The notes under the pieces were generated by a model. That model searched no databases. It was given only the letters and a program-made list of their open reading frames with translations, and was not told the DNA's origin. DNA of 64,000 nt from NORP240 sp965222175 (GTDB lineage: Bacteria > Pseudomonadota > Gammaproteobacteria > Pseudomonadales > Pseudohongiellaceae): positions 4,030,001 through 4,094,000 of the forward strand of contig OZ244938.1 in the NCBI GenBank assembly GCA_965222175.1, in the 5' to 3' direction. This document shows positions 51,743 through 61,377 of the stretch, one piece after another (position 1 is the first letter of the stretch; the number at the start of each line of letters is the position of its first letter). Position numbers and translations under genes: made by a program.

Positions 51743-52396
51743 CTATGCGGCGGTACTCTCTGTTACTGCACTCTCTGCAACTGCGCTCTCACGGACCTGG
51801 CCGACCAGAGTTGCCCAGTCCATTCCAAGAGCCGTGTATACCTCTCCTGCCCTGAGCGAGGCGTTGTCTCCCAGAATTTCAACGATCAGGCTGGAAGCGT
51901 CCGCAGTAACGACACCGCTTTGTATCAATCGGATGATTCCGGTTTCTCGCTTCGTCACATTGAATGTTCCGCTTGCATCTACCGCCACATAAGCGTCGAA
52001 GCCTTCTCTTACCGCGCGCATTGCCGGAAACGCCGCGCAGACTTCCAGGGAAACCCCGGCGAAAATCAGTTTCCTGCGGCCTGTTGCCCGGATCGCGGCC
52101 TCCACACGCGGATCGTCCCAGGCGTTTACAGTGGTTCGATCGATAAAATTCTGTCCGGGAAGTGCGGCTTGCAACTCCGGAAAAGCAGGGCCCCAGAGCG
52201 TTTCCGAGGATGTCGTCGTAGTCACGATAGGGAGATCGAGTGCTTGCGCGGCCTTGGCCAGGCCCACGACGTTGTGCTTGAGTTCAGCGATAGAGTAGTC
52301 GCGAATTCCCGTCATAAGTCCTACCTGATGATCAACCAGCACCAGTGCGGCATTATTAGAAGTCAACGGTTCCGGGTTGTGAAAATGTTCGTTCAT
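51743..52396 (-). CDS. Isochorismatase-family hydrolase (YcaC-like)
   Basis: A 217-residue protein. D22 in AALVLVDHQVGLMTGI, the Cys in FAGVSLEVCAAFPAM, and the NAWDDPRVEAAIRATGRRK region fit the Asp/Lys/Cys triad of isochorismatase-like amidases. The C-terminal tail has a repeated AVAESAVTESTAA. It lies 31 bp downstream of the pirin gene on the same strand. Pirin and YcaC-type genes often form one LysR-controlled unit. Confidence 0.88.
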   Translation of the reverse strand: MNEHFHNPEPLTSNNAALVLVDHQVGLMTGIRDYSIAELKHNVVGLAKAAQALDLPIVTTTTSSETLWGPAFPELQAALPGQNFIDRTTVNAWDDPRVEAAIRATGRRKLIFAGVSLEVCAAFPAMRAVREGFDAYVAVDASGTFNVTKRETGIIRLIQSGVVTADASSLIVEILGDNASLRAGEVYTALGMDWATLVGQVRESAVAESAVTESTAA

Positions 52397-52427
52397 AGCT
52401 GTCTCCTTCTGATTAGATTGGTTTCAT

Positions 52428-53333
52428 TCAATGAGTGTCAGGGATACTGCCCAACTGGCCGGCTTCATAAGCGGCTTTGATCTCCGCGATCTGTTCTAGT
52501 GAGCCCATAACGAAAGGACCATCCTGAACATAGCTTTCAGCAATCTGCGCCCCATCGAACAAGGCAAAGTGAACAGTCTCACGCGATGCGTTGCTGATGC
52601 TGATTCCTGTGCTGCCGTCAGCCTTGATTGCAACCGCCTGACCGGGATTTAAATGCCGGATGGTTTCGGCAACCGCGACCTCCAGGCTTCCCTCGACGGA
52701 TTGGATCCATATACCTCGATGGGCGGCAGACAAATGTGAGAAGCGACCTCCTGCCTGGATCGTGCCGTCTAGAATGGTTTTCGGGATTGATGGGGAGGCT
52801 GCTCCGCGAACGCCATTCGATTCACCCAATGCCACCTTCACACGATAATCTGCGCTATCAATGACGGGCATATCGTCTGCACGGACAAGCAGCGAATCAG
52901 GTGATTCGAATCGCTCGGTCTGCGGTACATTGACGAATACCTGTAATCCGTGGATTCGCGCATTCGCCCGAGGAGATTCATCATGAACCGCACCGCTGCC
53001 GGCTCTAAGCCAGTACAGATCCCCGGGCTGCAGATCGAAGTCATTTCCCAATGAATCACGATTGTGAAAAAGGCCTTCACTGTCCTCGAACAGAAGCGAC
53101 ACGGCGGACATTCCTGCATGGGGGTGTGCGCCAAATGTGGGTTCGGTCATCACATAGTGATCGACCATGACCAGTGGATCCATGGCTTCTCCGATGTCTA
53201 CTGCACGAAAACTCTCCGCCTCGAAACCGCGTCCAACAATAAGATCCGCGCCACTTACAGGCTCAGATACAAAGGTCATCCGGTTCGTCGTGAAGCCTTG
53301 TGTAAAATCATTGACGGGGTTGATTGCGTTCAT
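52428..53333 (-). CDS. Pirin family protein
   Basis: A 301-residue bicupin. The metal-binding HPHAGM (FGAHPHAGMSAVSLLF) and the second-strand GAVHDESP motif are present in the N-terminal cupin. The C-terminal cupin (FAGGRFSHLSAAHRGI-like segment here QAGGRFSHLSA) is complete. Members may be quercetinases or redox-sensing regulators. First gene of the pirin-isochorismatase unit and divergent from a LysR at 53454. Confidence 0.9.
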   Translation of the reverse strand: MNAINPVNDFTQGFTTNRMTFVSEPVSGADLIVGRGFEAESFRAVDIGEAMDPLVMVDHYVMTEPTFGAHPHAGMSAVSLLFEDSEGLFHNRDSLGNDFDLQPGDLYWLRAGSGAVHDESPRANARIHGLQVFVNVPQTERFESPDSLLVRADDMPVIDSADYRVKVALGESNGVRGAASPSIPKTILDGTIQAGGRFSHLSAAHRGIWIQSVEGSLEVAVAETIRHLNPGQAVAIKADGSTGISISNASRETVHFALFDGAQIAESYVQDGPFVMGSLEQIAEIKAAYEAGQLGSIPDTH

Positions 53334-53453
53334 TTTGTCACTCTCTTATTGCTTAACTGAGTGGATTTAACTATAAATATGGGACAGTAGGCAGGTAAAT
53401 AGCCATATTTAGAAATTTTTATTCCGTATTCGGAACAATAACGGCGGACTTCT

Positions 53454-54362
53454 ATGACATCCATCGATCTGAACGACTACTACTACTTCGTGCATGTCGT
53501 TGAAAAGGGCGGGTTCACCCGTGCCTCGGAATCCCTGGGGATTCCGAAGTCTCGCTTGAGCAGACACATCGTGCAGTTAGAGAAGCGGCTGGATACGACC
53601 CTTATTCAACGAACAACCCGCCAGTCGAAAATTACCGAGTTCGGTGAAGTGTTCTACCAACGAGCACGCACAGTAGTCGACCAGGTAGAACTTGCTGAGG
53701 CTGAATTAAAACGCAAGAAGAACACGCTATCCGGACAGGTTGCATTAAGCTGTTCGGTAGGCGTGGCCCAGTTCGCATTGAAAGGGCTTATAGCCCGTTT
53801 TATGACTGACAACCCACAGATCACGGTGTTGCAACAGGTGACCAACCAGAGCATCGATCTGATCGCCTCAGGTATCGATATGTCCATTCGCGGACACACA
53901 GGTCCACTGCCTGATTCAACATTGGTACAGCGATCACTGGCCGTCGTTGAGTGGAGCCTGTTCACATCGCCTGACTATCCGATCAATCAAATAGAGACCC
54001 CAGATGATCTGACAAACCATCCAACACTCTCCCTCGGCTGGCAAGCACAGGGGGACCGGTGGAGAATGGAACACACATCGGGAGCGAAAGAAACCCTACA
54101 GATTGCGCCTCGATTGAAGAGCGACGACATGGCCACCTTGAAAGAAGCCGCCGGAGAGGGCCTGGGCATTGTCGCTCTACCCGCCTATACCTGCCGTGAT
54201 GAGTTGGCATCAGGCAAGTTGATCAAAGTATTACCAGAGTGGCACGCAGGCCAGGCCAATCTCAGCCTTATGATGCCGCGAAAAAGTGGCTTTGCCGCTC
54301 CAGTCGTAGCGCTTCAGGAATTCCTTCAGGCAGAGTTCGCCAACTTTGTAGCGGTGCAATGA
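53454..54362 (+). CDS. LysR-family transcriptional regulator
   Basis: A 302-residue LTTR (YYFVHVVEKGGFTRASESLG, LSRHIVQLEKRLDTTLIQRT; co-inducer domain GQVALSCSVGVAQFALKGLI). It is divergent from the pirin gene with a 120-bp gap that holds AT-rich imperfect repeats (ATTTAGAAATTTTTATTCCG). It most likely controls the pirin-isochorismatase operon. Intact. Confidence 0.92.
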   Translation: MTSIDLNDYYYFVHVVEKGGFTRASESLGIPKSRLSRHIVQLEKRLDTTLIQRTTRQSKITEFGEVFYQRARTVVDQVELAEAELKRKKNTLSGQVALSCSVGVAQFALKGLIARFMTDNPQITVLQQVTNQSIDLIASGIDMSIRGHTGPLPDSTLVQRSLAVVEWSLFTSPDYPINQIETPDDLTNHPTLSLGWQAQGDRWRMEHTSGAKETLQIAPRLKSDDMATLKEAAGEGLGIVALPAYTCRDELASGKLIKVLPEWHAGQANLSLMMPRKSGFAAPVVALQEFLQAEFANFVAVQ

Positions 54363-54487
54363 ATCAATCAATGAGGGACTATTCCGGTGGACACACTAGA
54401 AAACCCGGGAGCAGATCGCCTACTGTCCGATGTGCAGTATTTTGTCGTAGCATTATCTAAACAACCTATATCCTGAAAATTGCTCTG

Positions 54488-54503
54488 GGAAGCCTCTGAT
54501 TAA
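54488..54503 (+). repeat. Single MITE-type end at an AraC gene start
   Basis: GGAAGCCTCTGATTAA resembles the terminal repeat at 61382 (GGAACCTCTGTTTAA) and ends two bases before the AraC ATG. It leaves that gene without a normal Shine-Dalgarno sequence. Confidence 0.5.
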
Positions 54504-54505
54504 GC

Positions 54506-55513
54506 ATGGGTCAAATAACATCACTTTTTGCTCACAGGGTAGCCGGGGTGGCCAATCAAGGCGTTGATACAGATGAATTGCTTGACTCGATTGGTATTAA
54601 CCCGGAACAGCCCGTTGACCCGTCGATTATGATAACTGATAAGGATTATTATCAGTTTTTGGAGAAAATCGCGAAAGCTGATGAGGCAGGTCATACATTG
54701 CCCCTCAGGGCCGGAAATGCGATGCGGTGTGATGATTACGGGGCATTCGGCCTGGCATGGAAGTCAGCGTCTACCCTGAGGGGCTCTCTTAATCGTGCAG
54801 AGCGCTATTCAAGAGTACTCACGAGTGTTGCAACTTACACGGTAGAGGTCACAGAGGGTGGAGCCTATGCCAATCTTAATCGCGAAGGCGAAAGGATCCC
54901 GGGCTTAAGACTTTCAAACGAAGCAACGATTGCCAGCATGTTCACAATTGGACAGGAAGTTATTGAAAAACCGATCAAGCTGCTGGGTGTCTTTTTCAAA
55001 CACGCCGCTCCCAGGATAATCAGTGACCACAAGAAGTTTTTTGGCTGCCCAGTACATTTTGCATCTGATCGCGACGCATTGCTGATTGCGCAAGAATCCC
55101 TGGCCCAACCTACCAGGCTTGGTGACCCGGGCTTAGCAAAGTTTTTTGATACCCACCTGGAAACAGAGCTGGCGAAATTCAAAGACGACAGCACACTGGA
55201 TAAACGAGTCAAGATCCAGATATCGCATACGCTGAGTGAAGGCCTGCCAACTATCTCGGATATAGCCGGTAATCTGGCGATGAGTGGCCGCACATTGCAA
55301 CGACGACTGGCGGATCAGGGACATTCGTTTCAAACATTGGTTGATGACGCCAGACGAGAGCTTGCCGAGCGACTTCTCGCCAGCAGCAACCATTCTTTGT
55401 CCGACATTGCCTTTCTCACGGGATTTTCCGAGCAAAGCGCTTTTAACCGCGCATTCAAGCGTTGGTCCGGACAAACCCCGCGCTCGTTCCGCCTGTCAGC
55501 CCAAAGCCGATAA
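54506..55513 (+). CDS. AraC-family regulator with arabinose-binding-like N-terminal domain
   Basis: A 335-residue protein. The N-terminal 200 residues match the Arabinose_bd domain of OruR/ArgR-like regulators (LRAGNAMRCDDYGAFGLAWK, AERYSRVLTSVATY). The C-terminal HTH is standard AraC (LAMSGRTLQRRLADQGHSFQ, IAFLTGFSEQSAFNRAFKRW). It precedes the NmrA-like/DUF4345-like operon, where the 55524-55551 repeats could be its targets. The ATG is just after a MITE-type end. Confidence 0.92.
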   Translation: MGQITSLFAHRVAGVANQGVDTDELLDSIGINPEQPVDPSIMITDKDYYQFLEKIAKADEAGHTLPLRAGNAMRCDDYGAFGLAWKSASTLRGSLNRAERYSRVLTSVATYTVEVTEGGAYANLNREGERIPGLRLSNEATIASMFTIGQEVIEKPIKLLGVFFKHAAPRIISDHKKFFGCPVHFASDRDALLIAQESLAQPTRLGDPGLAKFFDTHLETELAKFKDDSTLDKRVKIQISHTLSEGLPTISDIAGNLAMSGRTLQRRLADQGHSFQTLVDDARRELAERLLASSNHSLSDIAFLTGFSEQSAFNRAFKRWSGQTPRSFRLSAQSR

Positions 55514-55523
55514 TCTCCGGAGA

Positions 55524-55551
55524 TTGGCAGCATCTGCCAAAAATCTGGCAG
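55524..55551. promoter_or_regulatory. Candidate operator repeats before the NmrA-like gene
   Basis: TTGGCAG-CAT-CTGCCAA (palindrome) followed by a further CTGGCAG copy, in the 116-bp gap between the AraC stop and the next start. Repeated half-sites near a promoter fit an AraC-type site. Binding is inferred. Confidence 0.4.
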
Positions 55552-55629
55552 CGACGGTCAATAGTTCAAGCCAAGTATCTCTTATGCTGACCTTCAAGTT
55601 ATCCATGAACAACCTGAAGGAAATAAGCG

Positions 55630-56484
55630 ATGCAAACATCTCAATCAAGCAATCTGAATCAACCACTGACCCTGGTGACTGGTGGAACCGGTAAGACAGG
55701 CAGGCGTATTGTGGAACGCCTGGAAGCCAGAGGCGTTTCTACACGAGTTGGCTCCCGATCAGCCTCACCTTCATTCGACTGGAACAATGAATCTACCTGG
55801 ACCCCGGCCCTGCAAGGTGTGACGTCGGTCTATATAAGCTATGCACCTGACCTCGCTGTCCCGGGCGCGACAAATACGATTCAGAGTTTTGTGAATGAAG
55901 CAGTGAAACAAGGTGTGATGCACCTGGTCATTCTCTCCGGCCGTGGAGAAGAAGAGGCTCAAGCTTGTGAGCGCATAGTCCAACACAGTGGAATAGACTG
56001 GACGGTAATTCGCTCAAGCTGGTTTAACCAGAACTTCTCAGAGGGGGCATTTGTCGATATGGTGCATACTGGCGTGATCGCACTGCCTGCCGGAGATGTT
56101 CCTGAACCGTTCGTCGATGTCGATGACATCGCTGATGTCGCCGTGGCCGCACTTACCGAACCTGGTCACTTTGGCGAGGTCTATGAAGTGACTGGCCCAC
56201 GACTAATGACTTTTGCGGAAATTGCAAAAGACCTGACCAATGCAATCGGTAAAGAAATTCAATTTCAGGCGCTCACCCAAGAAGAGTTTGTTCGACGCAT
56301 TAAAGCATCTGACGCGCCTGAAATTGTGGTTTGGATGATGGACTATCTATTCACCACGGTTCTCGATGGTCGCAACAGCTATTTGTGTGATGGTGTTCAA
56401 CGCGCTCTCGGCAGAGAACCGAAGGACTTTCGTGACTACGCAATAGAGGTCGCCCGGACCGGTGCATGGAGGGCAGCAGCATGA
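55630..56484 (+). CDS. NmrA-like NAD(P)-binding protein
   Basis: A 284-residue atypical SDR with the Rossmann motif LVTGGTGKTGRRIVERLEAR near residue 17. It lacks the SDR Tyr-xxx-Lys catalytic pair. Residues 100-130 (VMHLVILSGRGEEEAQACER) and RSSWFNQNFSEGAFVDMV match NmrA/HSCARG-like redox sensors. AAGGAAATAAGCG precedes the ATG. It overlaps the next gene by four bases. Confidence 0.88.
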   Translation: MQTSQSSNLNQPLTLVTGGTGKTGRRIVERLEARGVSTRVGSRSASPSFDWNNESTWTPALQGVTSVYISYAPDLAVPGATNTIQSFVNEAVKQGVMHLVILSGRGEEEAQACERIVQHSGIDWTVIRSSWFNQNFSEGAFVDMVHTGVIALPAGDVPEPFVDVDDIADVAVAALTEPGHFGEVYEVTGPRLMTFAEIAKDLTNAIGKEIQFQALTQEEFVRRIKASDAPEIVVWMMDYLFTTVLDGRNSYLCDGVQRALGREPKDFRDYAIEVARTGAWRAAA

Positions 56485-56888
56485 AGAAGCTGACTGTCTC
56501 TCTACTTCAGCTTAATGGCTGGGCCGCAGTCCTGATCGGCAGCTATATTGTGCTTGATCCAGTGATGATGCTGGACCCTTATGGTCTCCAATCGGATCTG
56601 TCTGCCGGACTGATGTCCGAACTTAGAGCGCCCGGAGGGTTGCTATTGATCTGCGGTCTTATGATTGCACGCTGTGGCCTGAATTCAGCACTTCACACCC
56701 AAGGATTGATGCTTTCAATCGCGGTCTACGGCGGATATGGCGGCGCTCGCTTGCTGGGCTTTATGCTTGATGGGCTGCCACCGATTGAAATCCTAATTGC
56801 AACAACCATTGAGCTGGTTTTGCTGGTACTTTCTTCAGCAGTTATTTACAAGCAGAAGACTGTCGTTCGAATGGCATTGAGCCGCTAG
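56481..56888 (+). CDS. DUF4345-like membrane protein
   Basis: A 135-residue protein with four predicted transmembrane helices. The pattern SAGLMSELRAPGGLLLICGL is that of small DUF4345-type proteins. I chose ATG 56481, which has GGAGGG about seven bases upstream (inside the previous gene). It is translationally coupled to the NmrA-like gene (ATGA). Function is unknown. A hairpin terminator follows. Confidence 0.75.
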   Translation: MKKLTVSLLQLNGWAAVLIGSYIVLDPVMMLDPYGLQSDLSAGLMSELRAPGGLLLICGLMIARCGLNSALHTQGLMLSIAVYGGYGGARLLGFMLDGLPPIEILIATTIELVLLVLSSAVIYKQKTVVRMALSR

Positions 56889-56908
56889 AACCCTTCTGCA
56901 TCAGTGTT

Positions 56909-56932
56909 GGAGGCAGAAATCGCTCTGCCTCC
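56909..56932. terminator. Bidirectional hairpin terminator
   Basis: GGAGGCAGA-AATCGC-TCTGCCTCC, a perfect nine-base stem between the convergent genes ending at 56888 and 56952. A-rich DNA follows on the right. Confidence 0.75.
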
Positions 56933-56951
56933 CTTGAAAATAACATGCATT

Positions 56952-58148
56952 TCAGGTGATCTGCGCCGCTCGTGCCCCACGGTATTGACGATAGGAGTAC
57001 AGCAGCCACATGCCAAATCCCAATAGGGGCGTGAGCCATCCAACTATCGAATCCAGGTATGGAATAAGTCCCGCTCCCGCCAGTACTGCAGCACCAATCA
57101 CCAGAGCGCTACTGAGCGTAATGTCCTTCCGCTTCATGCCCAGCTTGCTGATCAGTTCACCAATTGACACTGCGATGACCGGCTTTGCAAGCAGTAGCAG
57201 GACAACGTAGGTGGCTCCAGGTACTGCTACGATTGGGAAGGCGGAAAAGCCGACCATGGACAAGGCGATGATCATTGTGAGCAGTAGTAATACCGGGGTC
57301 ACCGGTAGCATGAACAGCCCCATACTGAAACTGCGCCATGGTGAGTTCGAAAGCGTTGCGACTACACTGCGAACAGTCTCGGGCATAAGCCAGATCAGTA
57401 AAAGACCCACAAGTATCGTGCCAATAAACCATTTTACTTGCACCACAATCCTGCTGAAAAAGGCCACTAACGCCGAAAATGGATACTCGTTGCCAAGAAT
57501 ACTCATCGTTGGCATCAGCTTCGTCGGGTCTCCTGTTAATTCGGCACCTGGCAGTATCGTAACTTCATTCAGGCCAGTGTAAGTCAGCTCTCCTCCGATA
57601 GTGGACTCAGGGCCCAGTACGAGAGAGCCTTCCACTGTTGCCTTAACATTTCCCTGTACCACCCCTTCAATAACTGCCTCACTGACATTAAGGTCGAGAT
57701 CACCCTCAACATCACCTCTGGCGATAAGGGTACCTGCACTTGCCACGAGGTCCTCACCGATCACTGAGTCTACTTCGATAACGATAAGTGAACCTGCTGC
57801 GATTAAGTCACCACCAACCGAAGACAGAAAGCGCAAGTAAGCGGCCGCGGCCCTTATATCGTCTTCGACCTTTCCAGCTACCGTGACTGCCCTTGCAGCG
57901 GCAATCAGATCACCATTTATCGAGCCGTTGACTACGATATTATCGCCGGCAGCAACCAGGTCACCGTTGACGGTACCGTCAACGATTACTCGACCTGCAA
58001 CAGCGTAGACGTCTTCGTCAAAAACTTCATCAGCACCAATGGTTACTTCCGCCCCGGAAAGAAATTCCGCGGCTTCAAGACGCCACTCCGGCAAACTGAG
58101 ACTAAAAGCAAGTAAAAACAGGATTGTAGCTGAAGTCTTATGGAGCAT
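56952..58148 (-). CDS. Bactofilin-like beta-helix protein with C-terminal membrane domain
   Basis: A 398-residue protein with a signal peptide (SATILFLLAFSLSLPEWRLE). About 180 residues then form short repeats of the type VDGTVNGDLVAAGDNI, VNGSINGDLIAA and ARGDVEGDLDLN, like the right-handed beta-helix of bactofilins/polymer-forming proteins. About four transmembrane helices follow from residue 245. The domain pair is periplasmic helix plus membrane anchor, suggesting a scaffold at the cell envelope. I chose the ATG at 58148 (AGGAAGAG upstream) over one 21 codons earlier. Confidence 0.8.
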   Translation of the reverse strand: MLHKTSATILFLLAFSLSLPEWRLEAAEFLSGAEVTIGADEVFDEDVYAVAGRVIVDGTVNGDLVAAGDNIVVNGSINGDLIAAARAVTVAGKVEDDIRAAAAYLRFLSSVGGDLIAAGSLIVIEVDSVIGEDLVASAGTLIARGDVEGDLDLNVSEAVIEGVVQGNVKATVEGSLVLGPESTIGGELTYTGLNEVTILPGAELTGDPTKLMPTMSILGNEYPFSALVAFFSRIVVQVKWFIGTILVGLLLIWLMPETVRSVVATLSNSPWRSFSMGLFMLPVTPVLLLLTMIIALSMVGFSAFPIVAVPGATYVVLLLLAKPVIAVSIGELISKLGMKRKDITLSSALVIGAAVLAGAGLIPYLDSIVGWLTPLLGFGMWLLYSYRQYRGARAAQIT

Positions 58149-58269
58149 ATGAGTTACTCTTCCTGGACAGCGCTGGCAGACGGAATCCCGGTTGCTTCTG
58201 ATAACCGTCACGTCAACTGAATCACGACTGTACGGTCCGACTATTGACCAGGGTCAACACTATGAAGAG

Positions 58270-59082
58270 TCATTGCAGCGTAACTGATTCACCGCTGCCA
58301 AGAATCTGACAGCGCAATCCAAGTTTTTCAACCGCTTTCTGAAAGCTTTCAGCGTTGGCCGGACCATAGTTGCTGTTGAAAAGAGCGGGCATATTGTAGT
58401 GAGTGGGAACTACAATTTCAGGCTGGAATATTTCGACTGCTTTCAATGCCTCGTCCGCATCCATCGTATTGCGCGCTTCCTTTCCGCCTATAGGAATCAT
58501 TAGCAGATCGGGCGAAGGAATCTCTTGCCATTCCTTTTCCAGTAACAAGGTGTCTCCCAGATTCAATAATTTCCTGCCATCAAGCTCGATTAGAAATCCT
58601 AGGGCACCCCATCCTATTCTCTCCTGGGGGCCGGGCTTCTCTATTTTTGAAAAAGGTCCGATCTTGATACGCAGCGGACCGTGCTCGACCGCGACTCCAG
58701 TTACGTCCATGCCGTCCACATGAATCGTCTGTCCGACCTCCAGCGTGTGAAGATTCAGCAGAGGCGTATCAAACGCTAATCCTTTGCTTCGAGGGCCCAG
58801 GACCAGCTGTCTGCCATCCTGCTCTTGCACCATAGCATTATTGAGAATGATCTTTGCACCAGAAGCGGCTGCCACCCTGTCAATGTGCCAGTAATGATCG
58901 GGGTCTCCATGTGTCGCGAAGATATGAGTAATTGATTCCCATTCTGGCTTCGGTATGAGCGTAGTTGGACGCAAGAAGTAGAAAAACTTACCCCCAGGAT
59001 CAATTGCCAGTTTTTTGTCTCCGGATTCAATAAGAAACGCATTGTAAAGGAAGTGCGTAATCCTCATATCCGCGATATCCAC
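58270..59082 (-). CDS. Metallo-beta-lactamase-fold hydrolase (UlaG-like)
   Basis: A protein of 265-270 residues (Met at 59082 or 59067). Its zinc motif is FATHGDPDHYWHID (THxDxDH-like), with later ligands in TGVAVEHGPL, NLGDTLLLEKEW and VVPTHYNMPALF. It resembles UlaG-type lactonases/phosphodiesterases. No signal peptide. Substrate unknown. A 240-bp gap separates it from the sulfatase, with a REP-type half-site. Confidence 0.88.
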   Translation of the reverse strand: MDIADMRITHFLYNAFLIESGDKKLAIDPGGKFFYFLRPTTLIPKPEWESITHIFATHGDPDHYWHIDRVAAASGAKIILNNAMVQEQDGRQLVLGPRSKGLAFDTPLLNLHTLEVGQTIHVDGMDVTGVAVEHGPLRIKIGPFSKIEKPGPQERIGWGALGFLIELDGRKLLNLGDTLLLEKEWQEIPSPDLLMIPIGGKEARNTMDADEALKAVEIFQPEIVVPTHYNMPALFNSNYGPANAESFQKAVEKLGLRCQILGSGESVTLQ

Positions 59083-59280
59083 CCGTCTGGAGGCTTGTTT
59101 TTCGTACTACTGCTTTCAGACTAGACTTTCCTGTGGATATTGCGTTGACCCTGATCAATACACAGGCCTGAAATCCGTGATCCGACCATTGTGCCCCGAT
59201 CATCGTGGGAGAGTGTTGGACTTCGATGGCATATAAGCCTGTCAAGGCTTTTAACTGAATTTCGTTCTATTGATAATAAA

Positions 59281-59294
59281 TAGGGTCAGAGTAA
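59281..59294 (+). repeat. Half of a REP-like palindrome upstream of the sulfatase
   Basis: TAGGGTCAGAGTAA matches the arm of the full palindrome at 62691-62732 (AGGTCAGAGTAA). An inverted, diverged copy lies downstream of the sulfatase at 61352-61367. Confidence 0.6.
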
Positions 59295-59354
59295 TAATCC
59301 AGTGGTCTTCCACACCGTTACGTGGCTATATCCAGAGGGAGTTATCCAGTAGAT

Positions 59355-61058
59355 ATGAACTTGAGAATCACCTGCAAACAAAGCATTACATTCACCGCTG
59401 CATTGGTCATATCAGTTTTCGCCCACGCGCAACAAGCTGCCCGTCCCAATGTGGTCCTCATACTCGCGGATGATCTTGGTTACACCGACATCTCTCCTTT
59501 TGGCAGCGAGATTGATACCCCGAACATCGCCAGGCTTGCCGCCGAGGGCCTGTCATTTACCAATTACCACACCGCTGGAAGCTGTGCACCGGCAAGGGCC
59601 ATGTTGCTTACCGGTGTAGACAGTCATAGAAACGGCGTTCCCAACATACCCGAAGCGCTGCCGCCGGAGCAGTTGACCTATGAGCACTACCAGGGCGTGT
59701 TGAACGACAAGGTGGTCACACTCGCCAGTATGCTGCAGGCCGGTGGATACCATACTTATATGACCGGGAAATGGCATCTGGGCCACACGCCCGAGCTGCT
59801 TCCTTCGGCCAGGGGGTTCGACCGCACTATCGCCATGGCAGATACCGGCGCAGACAATTGGGAGCAGCGCACCTACTTGCCTATCTATGAACAAGCCAAC
59901 TGGTATGCCGATGGCCAGCAACATACCTTGCCTGACGATTTTTATTCGTCGCAGTATTTCATTGACAAGACGATTGAATTTATTTCATCCAATGTTGAGG
60001 ACGATAAGCCATTCTTCGCCTATATCCCATTCCAGGCCGTGCACATGCCGGTGCAGGCACCGCGTGAGTTCTCGGACAAGTATACCGGCGTCTACGACGA
60101 AGGCTGGACCGTCATGCGCAATAAAAGGCGGGTGGCGGCCGAAAGAGCAGGCATTATTCCCCAGGGCACCGAAGCCGTTGTCACGCCGGGAACTCTGGAT
60201 TGGGATAGTTTGAGTGCGGAACAGAAGCGCCATCACGCGCGACGCATGGAGGTCTATGCAGGCATGGTGGATGCAATGGACATGCACATTGGCCGGCTCA
60301 TGAATTACCTGGAGAGTATTGGCGAGTACGATAATACGATTTTTATATTCACTTCCGATAACGGCGCCGAAGGTTCCAGTATCATCAATCCCAATGGTGG
60401 CTCGGTGCTTCAACCGTGGTTCGACAGGGTCGGCTATAACGCTGACTACGACACCCTGGGTGAACGCAATTCCTGGAACGCCATTGGCCCCAGCAATGCC
60501 ACCATTGCTGCTTCGCCGCTGACTTACTACAAATTTCACGCCAGTGAAGGCGGGCTGCGCGTACCCCTGGTAATGTCCGGTCCGGGAATAGATAAACAGG
60601 GAGAACTGACCGATGAGTTCGTGTTTGTAACTGATCTCACCCCAACCCTGCTGGGACTGCTCGGCATGAATAACCACGACGGCAATTGGCAGGGCAGAGA
60701 AGTTGAACCGATAGTGGGTACCGACTTTTCGGACTTTCTGGCAAACGATGCTCTCCGGGTTCATGAAAGTTCCGAACCCATTGGTTACGAACTGGGTGGT
60801 AACAGCGCCTTGTTCAAAGGCGATTACAAAATCGTGATAAACCGGACACAGCGGGAAACTGAATGGGGGTTGTTCAATATACGCACAGACCCGGGCGAGG
60901 CAAACAACATTGCACAGGAACAACCAGACCTGCTGAACGAGATGCTTGCTGACTATGAGAATTACGTACGGGCCAATAATGTCTTACCCATGCCCGAGGG
61001 GTACAACAGAACAGGTTCGATTCTCGGCGAAGCACTTAGAGAACTTCGACAGCAATAG
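59355..61058 (+). CDS. Exported arylsulfatase (type I)
   Basis: A 567-residue sulfatase. Sec signal (CKQSITFTAALVISVFAHAQ), then ARPNVVLILADDLGYTD (metal ligands) and C77-A-P-A-R81 in AGSCAPARAMLLTG, the Cys that is converted to formylglycine. YMTGKWHLGH, IFTSDNGAEG and VPLVMSGPGID are further family motifs. ATG 59355 is preceded by GGGAG at about 12 bases. It removes sulfate esters, perhaps from algal polysaccharides or sterols. No sulfatase-maturing enzyme gene is adjacent. Confidence 0.92.
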   Translation: MNLRITCKQSITFTAALVISVFAHAQQAARPNVVLILADDLGYTDISPFGSEIDTPNIARLAAEGLSFTNYHTAGSCAPARAMLLTGVDSHRNGVPNIPEALPPEQLTYEHYQGVLNDKVVTLASMLQAGGYHTYMTGKWHLGHTPELLPSARGFDRTIAMADTGADNWEQRTYLPIYEQANWYADGQQHTLPDDFYSSQYFIDKTIEFISSNVEDDKPFFAYIPFQAVHMPVQAPREFSDKYTGVYDEGWTVMRNKRRVAAERAGIIPQGTEAVVTPGTLDWDSLSAEQKRHHARRMEVYAGMVDAMDMHIGRLMNYLESIGEYDNTIFIFTSDNGAEGSSIINPNGGSVLQPWFDRVGYNADYDTLGERNSWNAIGPSNATIAASPLTYYKFHASEGGLRVPLVMSGPGIDKQGELTDEFVFVTDLTPTLLGLLGMNNHDGNWQGREVEPIVGTDFSDFLANDALRVHESSEPIGYELGGNSALFKGDYKIVINRTQRETEWGLFNIRTDPGEANNIAQEQPDLLNEMLADYENYVRANNVLPMPEGYNRTGSILGEALRELRQQ

Positions 61059-61351
61059 CTGCAAAGAGGATTGATGCGCTCATATTCGCAAACCAGGACG
61101 CCCAGGTTACCGCGGGGCACGGGGGAGTGCCATTGATGGTGTTTGGCAACGAAGCTTTTTTGGTCAGGATAGAATCGACCTGCTGTTGTGGTGGATTAAA
61201 GAACATGGGCTTTGCAGACGAGCATGATCCACAGGTCGTAGTAAATACATAGAAGTGTATTTACTGCTTGCACCTGAAGACAATCAGGTATTCAGATTTT
61301 TTCCACCCCAGTTACTCATCGAAAATCCGATAGTCGTTAAAGTATTGTAGC

Positions 61352-61367
61352 TTTACTCTGGCCCTGA
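61352..61367 (-). repeat. Inverted half of a REP-like palindrome downstream of the sulfatase
   Basis: TTTACTCTGGCCCTGA reads on the opposite strand as a variant of TAGGGTCAGAGTAA. Together with 59281-59294 it brackets the sulfatase gene. Confidence 0.5.
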
Positions 61368-61377
61368 TTATCCTGTG

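Noticed and set aside
59985..60923. 312-codon frame antisense to the sulfatase
   Set aside because: Shadow of a strongly supported gene, with no domain or start signal.
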